From contig NC_077227.1 of NCBI RefSeq assembly GCF_027887165.1, positions 548,671,065-548,735,064 of the forward strand: a stretch of 64,000 bases of DNA, given 5' to 3'. Below the pieces are notes generated by a model. It was not told where the DNA came from. It made no database searches and worked only from the letters and a program-made list of their open reading frames with translations. Made by a program: the position numbers and the translations under genes. This document shows, piece after piece, positions 9,132 to 20,222 of the stretch (the stretch's first letter is position 1; each line of letters begins with the position of its first letter). Source of the stretch: Monodelphis domestica. Taxonomy: Eukaryota > Chordata > Mammalia > Didelphimorphia > Didelphidae.

Positions 9132-10574
9132 AAAGATACAATGAGCATCTTGTATTAATGCTACTTACCTTTTATATATATGGTTACATTTCTAACTATC
9201 TAATTCTTAACTCTGTATTAAGTTAAATATTCCTTTACCCTCCCAAAACAATAAATCCTAATCTATGTTGACTATTCTGTCTACCTAACCCTATGCTAAA
9301 TTTGGGTATGAGAAAATGGAATAGGGATTTTACAAGAATATAGTTTTGGAACATCATAACAAATCATGTAACAATTTTAAATAATTTCAACAGTATTTTG
9401 AATATGTAACTGTCTTATCTTGTAATGTCTATAAATTCAACTAAGCAAAATTTTTCTATCACTAACAATTGTTAACCAAAAATCATAATGTAACCTAACT
9501 TCTATACTTGAGTTTTTGTCTGTCCCTACATTCCCTAAGACTGTTAATAAAAATTCTAAGCTGTCCCTATTGTTAGTCATTAGAACATTAATAAATTATT
9601 CTAATACAATTAGTGTGTTAGTACATTAGTATTTACATATGTACATAGGCTATATAGATTTACATATGTACAAATATAATACATTATTTTGATTTCTGTG
9701 CAAACTCATGCAGATAAGAAATTTCTTTGAATTTTCCACAGAAATTAATATATCAGTGTGAATTTTGTTTTGCAATTATGCATATGTTATATACTTACCC
9801 AGTCCATGAGATTTCTTCCTACATTGTATTTATGTGTAGCATGTGTATGTATTTATGTGATGTTGATATGTATGTTGCATTCTTACATAACCTCATGATC
9901 ACAAGTCCAAAATTTCAAAGTCCTTCCATGTCTTTTGATGTTGATTGTAGAAAACTACGTGTCTTGTTTTTATCATCTGTGCTGCATGACACATTTTGCC
10001 GGCTTCACCTCTTGATTGAAGTCCCGCGTCCTTTAATATTCAGGAACATACTGGAACATGCATGTGTATAAGGTTTTACATGTATATTTATTTAAGATTG
10101 AAATTTTTCATTGTGCATGGAAGTAAGGTATGAATTTTTCATGAGTGCTTGTCAGCATTCATGAGTTGTTCTTCATGTGCGGAAGTATTTTTTTCATATG
10201 ATCATCTTCATAAGTAGGTATATGTAGTATATTGTAGTATATGTCCTTAGATTTATATTAAGAATATGAATTTGAAGTTTTCATTAAAGTCTTTGATAAC
10301 CACTCCTCCAATGTGCATAGATGCTTCAATAGCATCCTAGGTGTTTGTATTTGCCATAATTATGAAGTTGGAGTTTGCTACTAAAAATTTAGAAGTTGTC
10401 TTGTTGTTATAAAATTCCTTAGTTGTTCTTTTGCCAGAATATTTTTCTTTTTATACCTAAGACTAATCTTTATTCTCACAAGGTTTTGTGTTGTATGTTA
10501 CCTTATGGAACTCAAACTAATCTTGGTTTCAATCTTTCTCCACAGATGGTATTTGCCATGTTTTTGAAGTTAAA
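9132..10574 (-). pseudogene. Decayed minus-strand coding region, unassigned (retrovirus-like context)
   Basis: The minus strand has short open stretches in changing frames, for example about 10,440-10,260, where some 58 codons contain one stop. I recognise no catalytic motif: a YEDDH string near 10,200 is not a convincing reverse-transcriptase box. The stretch 9,180-9,900 is very AT-rich and contains a repeated 14-mer (TTTACATATGTACA at 9,632 and 9,659). It lies between an acidic open frame and a polypurine-like motif on the same strand. Confidence 0.35.
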
Positions 10575-11780
10575 GAATAGATGTGAAATTATATATCTAT
10601 CCCCCTCCAGTTTGTTCTTTAATATCTTTCTCCCCATTCATAATCATTATCTGTATAAGCCATATAATTCAATTTCTCTATAAAGTCTTTATGATTTTCA
10701 ACTCCTAATTTAGCAAAGAGTTCCTCCAATGATAAATTGTTCTGTGCCCAAAGATCTCATCATCATCATCATCATATTCATAAGATTTTGATTGTTCTGG
10801 TTCCAAGTATTCACTTTCCTCGTTTGTGTCACACACATCCCAGTCTCTGTCTACTTCCTCATAAAGCTTGTAAAATTTATAGGGTTCTTGTTCTAGATCA
10901 CTATTTTGGTCCATTATTATTATACCATCTGGTATTTCTTCTGAATCTGTTTCTGACACTGGGTCACTGAATTCTGTAATCCTTATGTTATTCATTGGAT
11001 TTTGTTCAGTACCATGTAAATTTGTGTCAGATGTTGTTAACTCTGGTTTTCTGTGTTGATCTAACCCTATGTCACTGACTTTTATCTTTCCCAAATCTGT
11101 TTCTAGCTGTTTCTCATTAATAAGCTTTAGATTCATGTTTTGAGGTGATAAAGTTGATGTTATGAGGTTCACTGCTTCTTGCAGATATGCAATGCTGTTA
11201 CTAAAATTCATAGGTTCTATTCTATCATCAGCTTGAAGTTTTTGTTCATATTCACTCTATTTTGACTGTGTAGAAATATAAACCTTTCCCTCTATGATGT
11301 TATCTTCTGGGAATGAGTTTAGTACAGCTGCATTTCCCCCTGAATCATTGGGATGTGTGCCTTCATTCTTCCCCACAGTACTCCATACATATGTTTCTCA
11401 CTTTTGTGTAACTCTATGGTATTTATTGTTATTGAATCAGTCTGTACTTCTTTGCTACCTTCTGCCAGTTGTATGGTTGAACTAGTTAAATCTTCTTGAT
11501 TTAAATAATTTCCAAAGTGATCTTCATCTAAATTTTATTGTACTATATCCCCTACTTCATTGGAAAATGAATTTAAATCATAGCTATGGTTAATCTCATA
11601 TAATTTTACTTGGTGAGATCCCCATCCTCCACTTGGAATGTTGGTTTCAAATCTGTTATTTGAATACTTGGCTGTTCAATCAGTTGCTAAGTCTTGCATT
11701 CTATTCATATCTTCACATTTAACTGTTATTCCATCTCCATTACTGATGAGGTCATATTGAGGGTGTCATATTGACTTGAT
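10575..11780 (-). pseudogene. Decayed gene for an acidic protein of about 400 residues, family unknown
   Basis: The minus strand is open from 11,211 to 10,705 (168 codons). The open sense continues on both sides: 11,775-11,325 is nearly open with three stops, and after one frame change 10,740-10,580 carries EELFAKLGVENHKDF and ends YEWGERY before a stop. The protein is Asn/Ser/Glu-rich, with many SEEIPDG- or DLEQEP-like acidic clusters and a run of five Asp. I see no signal peptide, zinc finger or enzyme motif. The same strand carries pol at 7,450-1. It could be a gag or accessory gene of an endogenous retrovirus, or another mobile-element gene. I do not assign a function. Confidence 0.45.
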
Positions 11781-12214
11781 GGGTATGAGGTACTGGCTAA
11801 GAAATCTATGAACCAGAAGGCTATGAAGTGAACTATGATGAATGATGAAAGTCAAAAGATATAATGTAGGTGCTGCCAGGTAAAGATGCTATCTCTTGTG
11901 TGATCACAAGTCTCTCTCCTCTCCCTTTGGTCTAAAGATCATTTTACTAAAGACCTAAAGTGTTGGCCAAATTCCATCTGTATCCTTTCCTCTATAGAGA
12001 TGCAGCTGTTTCCTTGTTTCTGGTAACTGACACCTTTATCCCATTCTCCCTCTCCTGATGCCCATGGGTATCTCAATTTAGGTCTCTTGTTTTCCCTTTT
12101 GTGAGTTAAAATGCACTGTATAAGGCCCATTGATTTAGCCATTTACTGGCTTGTCTGCTTCTTGGGTGGAAATCACCAATTCTCCATGACAGACACAGTG
12201 GACTGTGATATGAA
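11781..12214 (-). pseudogene. Small open stretch and flanking sequence upstream of the acidic frame
   Basis: A 67-codon minus-strand open stretch (12,142-11,939) reads as plausible protein (RYPWASGEGEWDKGV, then QMEFGQHFRSLVK) and is followed by a stop. It may be the upstream part of the same dead gene as 10,575-11,780. No domain is recognised. Confidence 0.3.
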
Positions 12215-13214
12215 TACAAGATAACTTAAGGAAGAAAAGAGCACTTCCAGGAGGGAGGAAGAGATGTGCTAGGTGGTAGGAAATCAAGAAAAGCTTCTTA
12301 TAGTGGGTGACACCAGAACTGAGTGACCAAGGAAGCTAACCACTCTAAAAAGTATAGGCAAGGAGAGAGTACATTTCAGATGGGGGGAAATGTGTGCAAA
12401 GACATAGAGAGGAGAGAAGGATAATTGGGCTCCACTAGTCAATCAAGTGGGCTGAAATGATAAGTATAGGAAAATAAAAGAAGGACCTACAGCAGCATAT
12501 GTGAGGGGAGAGAAGGGGATGGATGAGAGATATTACAGATGCAGAAATAAAAAAAGACTTAGCAACTGATTGGATATGGGGTAAAGTGATGAATCTACTG
12601 CTACTGCTCTGGGTACCTAGAAGGATAGTGATGATTTCGATATGAATAAGGATGTTTTGAGGTGGGATAGTTTGGGGAGGAGAAAGAAATTTTGTTTTAG
12701 ACATGATGAGTTTGAGTTGTAGATAAATTAGATAACATGGAGGCTACCAAAAAGTAAGAGGAAAGGTGAGATTAAAGTTCAGGAGGAAGACTATGCCTAG
12801 ATGTAGATTTCCAGTCATTTGTGAAGGATTGATGATAATTAAGTCCATAGGAGCTGGTGAATTCATTCAGAGTGGAGAGGAAGAAGAGAATCTTGCCCAG
12901 GAAAAAACCTTGAGAGAATCCACAGTTAGTGGTCAGAAGCAAAATGATGATCTAGGAAGAGAGATAAAGAAGAAACAGGAAGCAGAGAAACAAAAGAGAG
13001 CCCTCAAGGCAAAAGAGAGGATCCAGGCAAAGGGATTGGTTGACTTGTCAAAAGCTACAGAAAGGTCAATTAGAAGGAGGAATTGAAAAAGTCTTTAGAT
13101 TTAACAATGAATGGATTATTTATAAACTTGGAGAGAACAGTTTCAACCCAGTGATAGGGTCAGAATCCAGTTTGCAAGGGACTGAGCAGTAGTTTGGAGG
13201 TGAGGTGAATAGCA

Positions 13215-13700
13215 AGAGCTCCATTTAAGAAGGCTGCTCAGACCAGCCATCTGGTTATCTCCCATTTGGTGGAATTCAGGAATTCTTTTGGGTTCATTCA
13301 ATATGGCATCTTATCCAAGGAACATCCATTCTAGGAAATCTCCCATCAGGGTGAAAGATCCCATCAGTCTTTATTCATATGTCACTTTCATTTCCTCTAA
13401 TTTGAAAGACAGAGGCAGGAACTCCCAAATCTCATTTAAGGAGAGGCTCAGTCCAGCCATCTCTTTATTTTCTACCTGTTTGTACTCTATTGACTTCTTC
13501 ATCCTCTCTAGATGGGGACTCAACCCACCTGCCCCAAATTTCTGGCTTACATTTGTGAGTTGTTTTCCCATTTTAAATCGTAAGCTTCTCAAGCATAGGG
13601 GCTATCTTTCTTTTTCATATTTGGATTACTAAGGAAGGCTTAGCACAGTACCTAGAACATAATAAGCACTTAATTTACGTTTATTGATTGACTATTATGG
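13215..13700 (+). repeat. Unclassified interspersed repeat with internal duplication
   Basis: Two related 30-bp blocks (CATTTAAG, then GCTCAG, then CCAGCCATCT) begin at about 13,223 and 13,432. The right end resembles the 3' tails of L2/MIR elements (TTAGCACAGTACCTAGAACA, then AATAAGCACTTAAT). It interrupts the antisense L2. It may be an LTR or a composite SINE. Confidence 0.45.
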
Positions 13701-14421
13701 TCCTGGGTTGACAGGAAGGAAAGAGGGCCCCAGTAGACAATATGGGATAGAAAATGAAAGAGAAGGAATCATTATGGATGCAAGGCCACAAAAGAGACAG
13801 TATGGATAAAGGTTAGAGATAAAAGTAGAATATTTTGCTTTGACAATAAGTAGAATTTCAAAGACTAGAGCAGAGTCCAGAGCAAAGGAGAAGAGAGGGG
13901 AGGATACTGAGGGATTCTGAAGTTTAGAGTAGGGGAATGAAGAAGTTTTGAGATATGATTGCTTTTTAAAAAATTATATAGAAGTTGACTTGGTTGCCTC
14001 AAGAGACATGAGAAGAACTGACATTGCTGTTATGGGGAGTGTGATAGAGGGTCAGTCATGGAAAAATCAAAGGCTTTCCATGCAGGAGTGAAGGCCCATT
14101 TGAAATGAGATAAAATAAATTTGTAGTGACCTTAGTGGGTATGTTTTATGGCTTCCTCTATCAATATTTTGCAGCATGTTAGTAGAAGCAAAGATGGCAG
14201 ATGGTAGGGGTGTCCTGTGGTAGGGATTTAACAAGGAGAAAGTACTAACATAAAAAAGAAGCAAGAGGAGAGAATTGCTAAATTCATCAGTTGCAGATAG
14301 GGTTACAATCTCTAAGTGAGAGAGAAATGGGGCTTGAATATGGATGAGGAACTGGGTGAATAGGAAACAGGGATCACAAAAAGGAAGAATCCCTCAAACA
14401 AACAAGCAGGACTAAGTGCTT

Positions 14422-14645
14422 ACTAAAAATAATTAAAAAAAAACCTCACCTTCCATCTTGGAATCAATCCTGGGTATTGGTTCCAAGACAGAAGAGTGGT
14501 TAAGGGCTAGGCAATGGCGGTGAAGTGACTTGCCCATGGTCACACAGCTGGGAAGTGTCTGAGGCCAGATTTGAACCTAGGACCTCCTGTCTCTTGGCCT
14601 GGCTCTCAATCCACTGAGCCACCCAGCTGTATCCACTAAAAATAA
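14422..14645 (-). mobile_element. CORE/MIR-like marsupial SINE with 11-bp duplication, antisense
   Basis: The body is 14,433-14,634. On the minus strand it starts with a tRNA-like head (GGCTCAGTGGATTGAGAGCC) and a B-box GGTTCAAATCTGG and ends with the TTGATTCCAAGA-type tail. The 11-mer ACTAAAAATAA flanks it at 14,422-14,432 and 14,635-14,645. It inserted into the antisense L2. Confidence 0.85.
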
Positions 14646-15010
14646 ATTTGAAAGGAGTATGTCAGAGAGAATAATGGAAAGATGGAATCTGTGATTAGAG
14701 AAATAAAGTTCAGAGATCTGAATCATAGAGGCAGAATAGTTATGGGTGATTATGAAATCAATGGTATGATCTTCCCTAAGAATGACTGAAGGTGATGTGA
14801 ATATATAGGGAAATGGGATACTGGTAGAGGGACAACAACTTTGAAGTTTATATGAAAGGCCCTGAGTGCAAGAAGAAGGGTTAAGAGAGAAGACTGAGCC
14901 AGGGACTCCTTATCTGAGGAAAGATGAAGATTGACCTAGAAGTTGGTAGATATCTTCAACAAGGACCTGAACCAGATGGATGGTTGAACTTCAGTGAAGA
15001 GGCTGATGCT

Positions 15011-16884
15011 TGATGGTGGCAAAGGAATGATCTACAAGTGACAACATACCTACCCTTGGTTGAATATTCTGGGGGTGTGCAAGAAGGTTCATCCAGTATT
15101 GGGAAGGGAGGGGATCAAGGCATTTCTTAGAAGGATTCAAGCTTCCCTTATATCCTGGGTCAGGCCCAATTCAAGTCAGTCTAGTGATTCAGCCTCAGGC
15201 TTAGAATTCAATAAGGTAATCATGGACCATAAAATGTAATAAAAACAACTTTACTGCTGACAAAGGATAAAAAGAACACAATTCCTAAAGTTATAAAGAT
15301 AACTATTTATAGTTCCCCCTGCCTCTGAATTCACCACAGCAAGCAGCCATTCTAGGTCAGGAAGGTATTCAACAAGGGCAGTAGGGGTTCCTATAAAACC
15401 ACTGACCCCAACTCCTTCTAAGCTGGGCTTTTCATGCCTCAGGCAGCAAGGAAGCCAATCCAATAATGATTCTGAGAATGGCCTCCCTGACTCCTTGAAG
15501 AGACCAGACTTTCACAGACCTCAGCATCCAAAGAAAGAATGTGAAATGAAGATACTTAGGGTAACAGGAGTCTTTAAAAAGCTTATTGTTAATAATAAAT
15601 ATGATATGATATGATATAGTATAATATAACATAATAGGAGGTTCCAGAGGATGGAGAAGACTTTGGTGGTAAGGAAGAGTTAGGAGGAAAACATTTTTAT
15701 TTTCTATGAAGATGTCAGTGAGATCATAGGGATAAAGGAAACAAGATATGGGGATTTACCAAGCTTAGTAACATGAGGGAAGATCCAGTTGCTCCAGGCC
15801 CTCTCCTCCAGGGTTCTGGAATAACTGTATAAGGTGTCAAGGTTGGGTTAGGGTACCAATTCCTTGAGCATCATTCCAAAACCCATGGGCTGCTGGGATA
15901 TAGGCAGTAGGTGGAGGCAAACTTGTTCTGGAGAGGAGAGAGAGGGTTGGTCAGCCTGTAGTTTCATTCCAAGATGGTGGGAAATAAAACACCCTGAAGA
16001 TGGAGCAGGCACTCAACTTCCTATCTCTGAGCCCCTAAAAGCACAGACCTTTTGGTACTTTTGACACCTTGAGGCTGAGAATCTCTGATGGATGTGAATC
16101 CTCTTCAGAGACCATCATCTGCCTCTGATGCCCTGAAGCTTAGGATCGGTGGTGGTTGTGAATCCCCTTTGGGAGCAATTTAAATCAATTATAACATCTC
16201 ACTCCCCAATATTTCTAAAGGGATTTGTAATTCAAACCTTATTCATTTCACAGTCAAATATTCTGATCTGTTAAAGGAATATGAGTCCTCAGTGAATAGA
16301 TAAATGAGGGATTGTTAAGGGCAGGAGGGACCTTTCAAAAACCCCTGAAATAAGACTGTCTAGGTGGCTGCTAGTATTGTGCTAGTGTAGTCCTGACACT
16401 GTGTGTTTACTGTAGGTATTCATCATTATCAGCATCTCTATGGAAATGAACCCTCAACCCTAAAAGCCTCCTTTGAGATCAATTGATCCAGGAAGGGAGT
16501 CATCTATTTTCTAGTTAACTCTTGTTGGTCAGCCTAGCCCAGTCTACTAAGAAGGTTGTCCTCCATGTGAGAGGTTATGGAAGTCATTTTTAGCATAAGT
16601 CTAGGGACTTCGGGTGTAAGTTAGTATGTAAGCCTTATGCTCACTTCCTCCTAACCTTTCTATGAATTCACCCGCTTTCTACCACCTCAGAAGAAGAGAG
16701 ATATTTCTCCTCCTTGCCAAGACTTTACCTTTTTACCATTGTGCCTCTGCTTCCTTTCGTATCCTTTGGGGGCTTTTTTTTTTCAGTCATTTCCTTCTTC
16801 CTCATCCTCTCTTTCACTTGTGTCTGTAATCCCTCCCCTTTCCAGTGGCTCATTCTCTTCTGCCCACAAAAAAATCTTCCCTTC
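15011..16884. other. Mostly unassigned sequence, partly LTR-like
   Basis: No gene is seen. It contains an ATGAT-type simple tract (15,600-15,635), two related 45-bp blocks around 16,066-16,110 and 16,131-16,175 (both carry GTGAATCC), and a pyrimidine-rich stretch at 16,670-16,880. Some parts may be old LTR sequence, but I cannot name it. Confidence 0.4.
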
Positions 16885-17085
16885 ATGTGGACAGGTAGAA
16901 AAAAGCCCTGTATTTGGAACAGGGAGACTTGGGTTCAGATCGCAATACTGGCACTAACAGTATGACTTCAGGCTCTTGAGGCCTTAGTTTTCTCATCAGT
17001 AGAATGAGAGTAATTATCCTGCAACTATCTACTTTACAGGGATTTAAGGAAAATACTTTGTGAGACTCTGCAGACTTGTGAACTA
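16885..17085 (+). mobile_element. MIR-type SINE
   Basis: It has a tRNA-like head near GGAACAGGGAGACTTGGGTTC, the core with AGTTTTCTCATCAGTAGAATG and the 3' segment TACTTTACAGGGATTTAAGG. Confidence 0.75.
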
Positions 17086-17104
17086 AATATTACCAAAGCT
17101 CCCA

Positions 17105-17350
17105 TCCCATTTCCCCTTTTTTTCTCTTACAAACTTTTAGAAAGACTAGTTTTATATTCCTCTGTGTACTTCCTCATCATCCACCTGCCACTCAATACCT
17201 GCAATCTGGACTCCTCTGCCATCTCTGTAGCGATGCTTCTCTCTCTCTCTCAAAGGGCACCAATGACCCTCTAATTGCTAGGTTCAGTAGAATTTTCTGT
17301 TCCCCTCCTTCTTGGCCTTTGCAATAGCCCTGGACACTGGTAAACACCTG
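17105..17350 (+). mobile_element. L2/CR1-type LINE fragment
   Basis: The sense strand reads like L2 ORF2 just before the reverse-transcriptase core, including a segment for a VTNDLLIA-type motif at about 17,258-17,280. It is broken by stops. Confidence 0.6.
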
Positions 17351-17359
17351 CCTTTCTCA

Positions 17360-17820
17360 TCAGAGTTTACATTTTTAGAGCATTTTATAGTTTATGAAGT
17401 ACTTTCTTCATAATAACCTTATAAGGGAGGCAGTACAAGTATGATTTTTCCTTATTTTACAAATAAGGGAAATGTGACCCCTAGAGGAAGTGTGGTATAA
17501 TGAAAAGAACACAGGATTCAGAATTAGAGAATAGAGGGTGTGGATTCAAATCCTTGCTTTGCTACTAGCCATCTGGGTGATACTATTTAATCTCTCTTGG
17601 CTTCCTTTTAGATGGAGTTCTGTCTAAAGGAATGAAGTGGTCCAACCCTGTTTGAAGTACCATCAAACTCGTCATCCTATGAGATTAAATAACTCACTAG
17701 CAATCATATAGTAAATATGTGTTTTTCTGTTTTCTCTTATAAATATAATAAATATATTATATATAAATAAATAGCCAGAACTTCTGACTTTTAAATTCTA
17801 TGCTCTTTCCACAATACCAT
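17360..17820 (-). mobile_element. MIR-type SINE, antisense, with a sense MIR-type insertion
   Basis: The antisense MIR runs at 17,360-17,480 (TTTATAGTTTATGAAGTACT, then AATAACCTTATAAGGGAGG). It resumes at about 17,660 and ends near 17,815 with the complement of the tRNA-like head. A sense-oriented MIR-like copy with head and B-box (GGATTCAAATCCTTGC) lies at about 17,485-17,650. Confidence 0.65.
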
Positions 17821-17824
17821 ATTT

Positions 17825-18385
17825 GGCCATCTTTCTTGAAACTCTTCTTTCTTTTGACTTTTCTGATTTTTCTCCTATTTTGAATCTCCTACTCTTTACC
17901 TCCTTGGCTGATTCTTTTCCTCATTCCACCTAAATGTATGTATCCCCAAAGGCTTCATGTTGAGTTTTTTTCTCCTTCCTCTATACTTTTCCCCTTGGCA
18001 ATCTCATCTGAGTGTATGGCTTTATGCATTATCTCTATGCAATTAACTCGTATTTTTAAAAAAGTTCTTACCTTCTTTCTGTCTTAGAATCAAAACTTTG
18101 TATCAGTTCCAAGGCAGAAGAGCCATGAGGGCTAGGCAGTAGGGATTAAGTAATTTACTCAGGTTCACAGTTAGGAAGTGTCTGAGGTCAGATTTGAACC
18201 AGGACCTCCCATTTCCAGGACTTCAACTGAAACCTTTCTATCACACCTACTCAACTACCTGCATTTCTAATTGAATTTCTAGTCAATAGCTTATACTTAA
18301 CATGTCACAAACTATGCATGTTCTTTCCCACTTCTAAACCTGCTTCTTCTGACTTTCCTGTTTCTGATAATGCTATTACCAATCT
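17825..18385 (+). mobile_element. L2-type LINE ORF2 fragment, split by a SINE
   Basis: The sense reading gives the L2 segment around PLGNLI and a decayed YADD region at 17,990-18,045. It then resumes at 18,263 with the segment for the NMSKTE-like region. The SINE at 18,058-18,262 separates the halves. Confidence 0.65.
18058..18262 (-). mobile_element. CORE/MIR-like marsupial SINE, antisense
   Basis: It shares CTGTCTTAGAATCAA, GTTCCAAGGCAGAAGAG and GGCTAGGCAGTAGGG with the copy at 14,433. It is more diverged and sits inside an L2 fragment. Confidence 0.75.
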
Positions 18386-18442
18386 AGTCCACTTGGTTCA
18401 ATCAACAAGCATTTAATAAGTGCCTACAGAATGTCAGGTGAT
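18386..18442 (-). mobile_element. L2 3' tail, antisense, left part
   Basis: TTCAATCAACAAGCATTTAA is the antisense L2 end. The continuation (GGAGATACAAATACAAAAAT, then CAGTCCCTGCTTTCTAGG) is at 19,080-19,140, beyond two SINEs and a microsatellite. Confidence 0.6.
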
Positions 18443-18690
18443 GAGAGGCTATGTGGTGTAGTAGGAAACTGGCCTCAAGTCATAAAGTTCTGGATTCAAG
18501 TCCTGCTTCAGCTATATATTGTCTCTGTGACCCTGGACAAGTCACAGTCTCCCAGTATTCCAGGCAACTCTCTGAGAATGAAAGTTTCATAGGTGCCAAT
18601 CTCCATAGGTATAGGGAGCTTCCATATTGGAAAAGCTTCTATAATAATGAAATTATAGGTCTGGTAACATACATTTTACATACACATACA
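18443..18690 (+). mobile_element. MIR/THER-like SINE
   Basis: It has a tRNA-like head (ATGTGGTGTAGTAGGAAACT), a B-box (GATTCAAGTCC), the GTGACCCTGGACAAGTCAC core and a distinct 3' part (CCAGGCAACTCTCTGAGAAT) unlike the other SINEs here. Confidence 0.7.
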
Positions 18691-18716
18691 TGTATGCACA
18701 CATGTATACATATATA

Positions 18717-18960
18717 TTCAGTTAGGTGGCACAGTGGATAGAACACTGGGCTTAGAGTCAAGAAAACCTGACTTCAAATCCAGCCTCAGACACTTACTAG
18801 TTGTGTGACTGTGGACAGGTCATTTCACCTTATTTGCATTAATTTCCTCATCTAAAATTAACTAGAGAAAGAATTTGCAGATCATTCCAGTATTTTTTCC
18901 AAGAAAATTCCAAATAGGGACACAAAGAGTCAGACTTGATTGAAATGACTGAACAGTAAC
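18717..18960 (+). mobile_element. Marsupial tRNA-derived SINE
   Basis: It is complete from the head (GTTAGGTGGCACAGTGGATAG) through the B-box to the tail (AAAGAGTCAGACTTGATTGA, then AATGACTGAACAGTAAC). Confidence 0.85.
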
Positions 18961-19076
18961 ACATACACAAGCATATATATATACATATATGTCTATATTT
19001 AAACACATATACACATTTATGTTTGTCTCTATGTATATATGTGTATCTGCGCACACACACACATACATACACATAT
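18961..19076 (+). repeat. TA/CA-rich simple repeat
   Basis: A mixed ATAC/CACA tract that grew from the tail of the SINE on its left. Confidence 0.85.
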
Positions 19077-19079
19077 ACT

Positions 19080-19140
19080 AGTCATTGGAGATACAAATAC
19101 AAAAATGCTACAGTCCCTGCTTTCTAGGAATCACTGAACA
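19080..19140 (-). mobile_element. L2 3' tail, antisense, right part
   Basis: It continues the segment at 18,386-18,442. Confidence 0.55.
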
Positions 19141-19159
19141 CTAAATCCCATTTACCTTT

Positions 19160-19480
19160 AGCTCCTACCTCTCCCTCCCCTCCCTCATCTGACCAAATCT
19201 TGTCTGTTTTTCCTCCTCGGTAGCTCTAAATTTTGTCCTCTCTTTTCTAATCTCCCTGACACAACCCTCTTCAAACCCTCATTTCCTTTAGCTTGGATTA
19301 CTGCAATAACTTTCTTGCTGCTTCTCCTCACTTCATTTCTCCCTGCCTTTCAAATCCATCCTATATCCAGTTGTCAGAATGATCTTCCTTATGAATAACT
19401 AGGCTATAGGACTGCTTACAAAATGTTGGCAGTTTCCTATTGTCTAGCATCACATTCCTTAGACTTCTGTTTACGTTTGA
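19160..19480 (+). mobile_element. L2-type LINE, 3' ORF2 fragment
   Basis: The sense reading carries a decayed version of the L2 segment ending with the coding of ITAITFLLLL-like residues and CQNDLP. Several stops are present. Confidence 0.6.
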
Positions 19481-19493
19481 TTCCAACCATGGA

Positions 19494-19640
19494 AAGAATT
19501 GGAGAACCTAGGTTTAAATCCTGGCTCTGACATTGATTTACCTGTGGGACCTTGGGCAAGTCACTCTGTATTTTAGTTTTCTCATCTATAAAAGGAAGAA
19601 GTTAGACTAGATGACTTAAATATCTCTCCTAGCCCTAAAG
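19494..19640 (+). mobile_element. MIR-type SINE
   Basis: It has the B-box region GGTTTAAATCCTGGCTC, the core CTTGGGCAAGTCAC and the tail segment AGACTAGATGACTTAAATAT. Confidence 0.75.
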
Positions 19641-19790
19641 CATGGTCTTAAGACCTTTCCAGACATCTTTCATATTCTTCTCCATTCATTTGGGGGTTCC
19701 TTCAAGAACAGCTTAGGTTCTACCACCTGTTGAGGGTTTCTCCAAGTCGTATCTTCTAGAGTTTCCCTTTCTGAGATTATCTTCTAACTG

Positions 19791-20067
19791 TTCTGTAGAT
19801 GAGGCAACTAGGTGGCACAATGGGTAAAGCACTGGGTTTAGAATCATGAAGACTCATTTTCCTGAGTTCAAATTCAACCCCAGACACTTACTAGTTCTAT
19901 GACCCTGGGCACATCACTTAACCCTATTTACCTCAATTTCTTCATCTCTCAAGTGAGCTGGAGAAGGAACTATCAAAGCAGTTTAGTATCATTGCCAAGA
20001 AAATCCTAGATAGCATCACGAAGAGTCAGTACTGTACTGTATAAACAATAGCAACAATTCTGCAGAT
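19791..20067 (+). mobile_element. Marsupial tRNA-derived SINE with 10-bp duplication
   Basis: The body is 19,801-20,057, complete from GGCAACTAGGTGGCACAATG to the CAATAGCAACAA tail. The flanks TTCTGTAGAT (19,791-19,800) and TTCTGCAGAT (20,058-20,067) differ at one base and are the target-site duplication. Confidence 0.88.
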
Positions 20068-20089
20068 ATCCTGATTATTCCTTGTCTTT

Positions 20090-20222
20090 TACATGCTATT
20101 TCTCCCTTTAGAACGTGAGTTCTATGAGGGTTGGAACTGTTATTGCCTTGCTTTGTACACTAAGAGCTCAACACCAAGCCTGACATATACTAAACAAGTG
20201 CTTAATGCAAGCTTTCAGACTC
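20090..20222 (+). mobile_element. L2/L3 3' end
   Basis: The GTGAGTTCTATGAGGGTTGG, then TGTACACTAAGAGCTC, then AACAAGTGCTTAATGCAAGC segments match the sense 3'UTR end of L2-group LINEs. Confidence 0.65.

Larger units (their letters stand above)
12215..15010 (-). mobile_element. Long L2 LINE, antisense, with insertions
   Basis: The plus strand shows the antisense of L2 ORF2 and its 3' part in order: GAGCACTTCCAGGAGGG, then GCAACTGATTGGATATGGGG, then GACATGATGAGTTTGAGTTG, and at the far end the complement of the upstream ORF. It is interrupted by an unclassified repeat (13,215-13,700) and a SINE (14,433-14,634). Apparent plus-strand frames such as 12,766-13,086 are antisense shadows. L2 is CR1-related and long inactive. 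Confidence 0.8.

Noticed and set aside
9727-10071. 114-codon plus-strand frame with a Cys/Met/Tyr-rich middle
   Set aside because: AT-rich region opposite a decayed minus-strand coding stretch; no signal peptide pattern, domain or codon sense that I trust.
10190-10215. Reverse transcriptase active site (YEDDH string on the minus strand)
   Set aside because: The flanking residues do not fit the retroviral box and the frame is not open around it.
10240-10330. dUTPase motif in the decayed minus-strand frame
   Set aside because: A GGVVIKDFNENF string is only loosely similar to a dUTPase motif, and no second motif was found.
12766-13086. 106-codon basic, Lys/Glu-rich frame
   Set aside because: It lies antisense to L2 ORF2 and shows the expected antisense pattern; no independent support.
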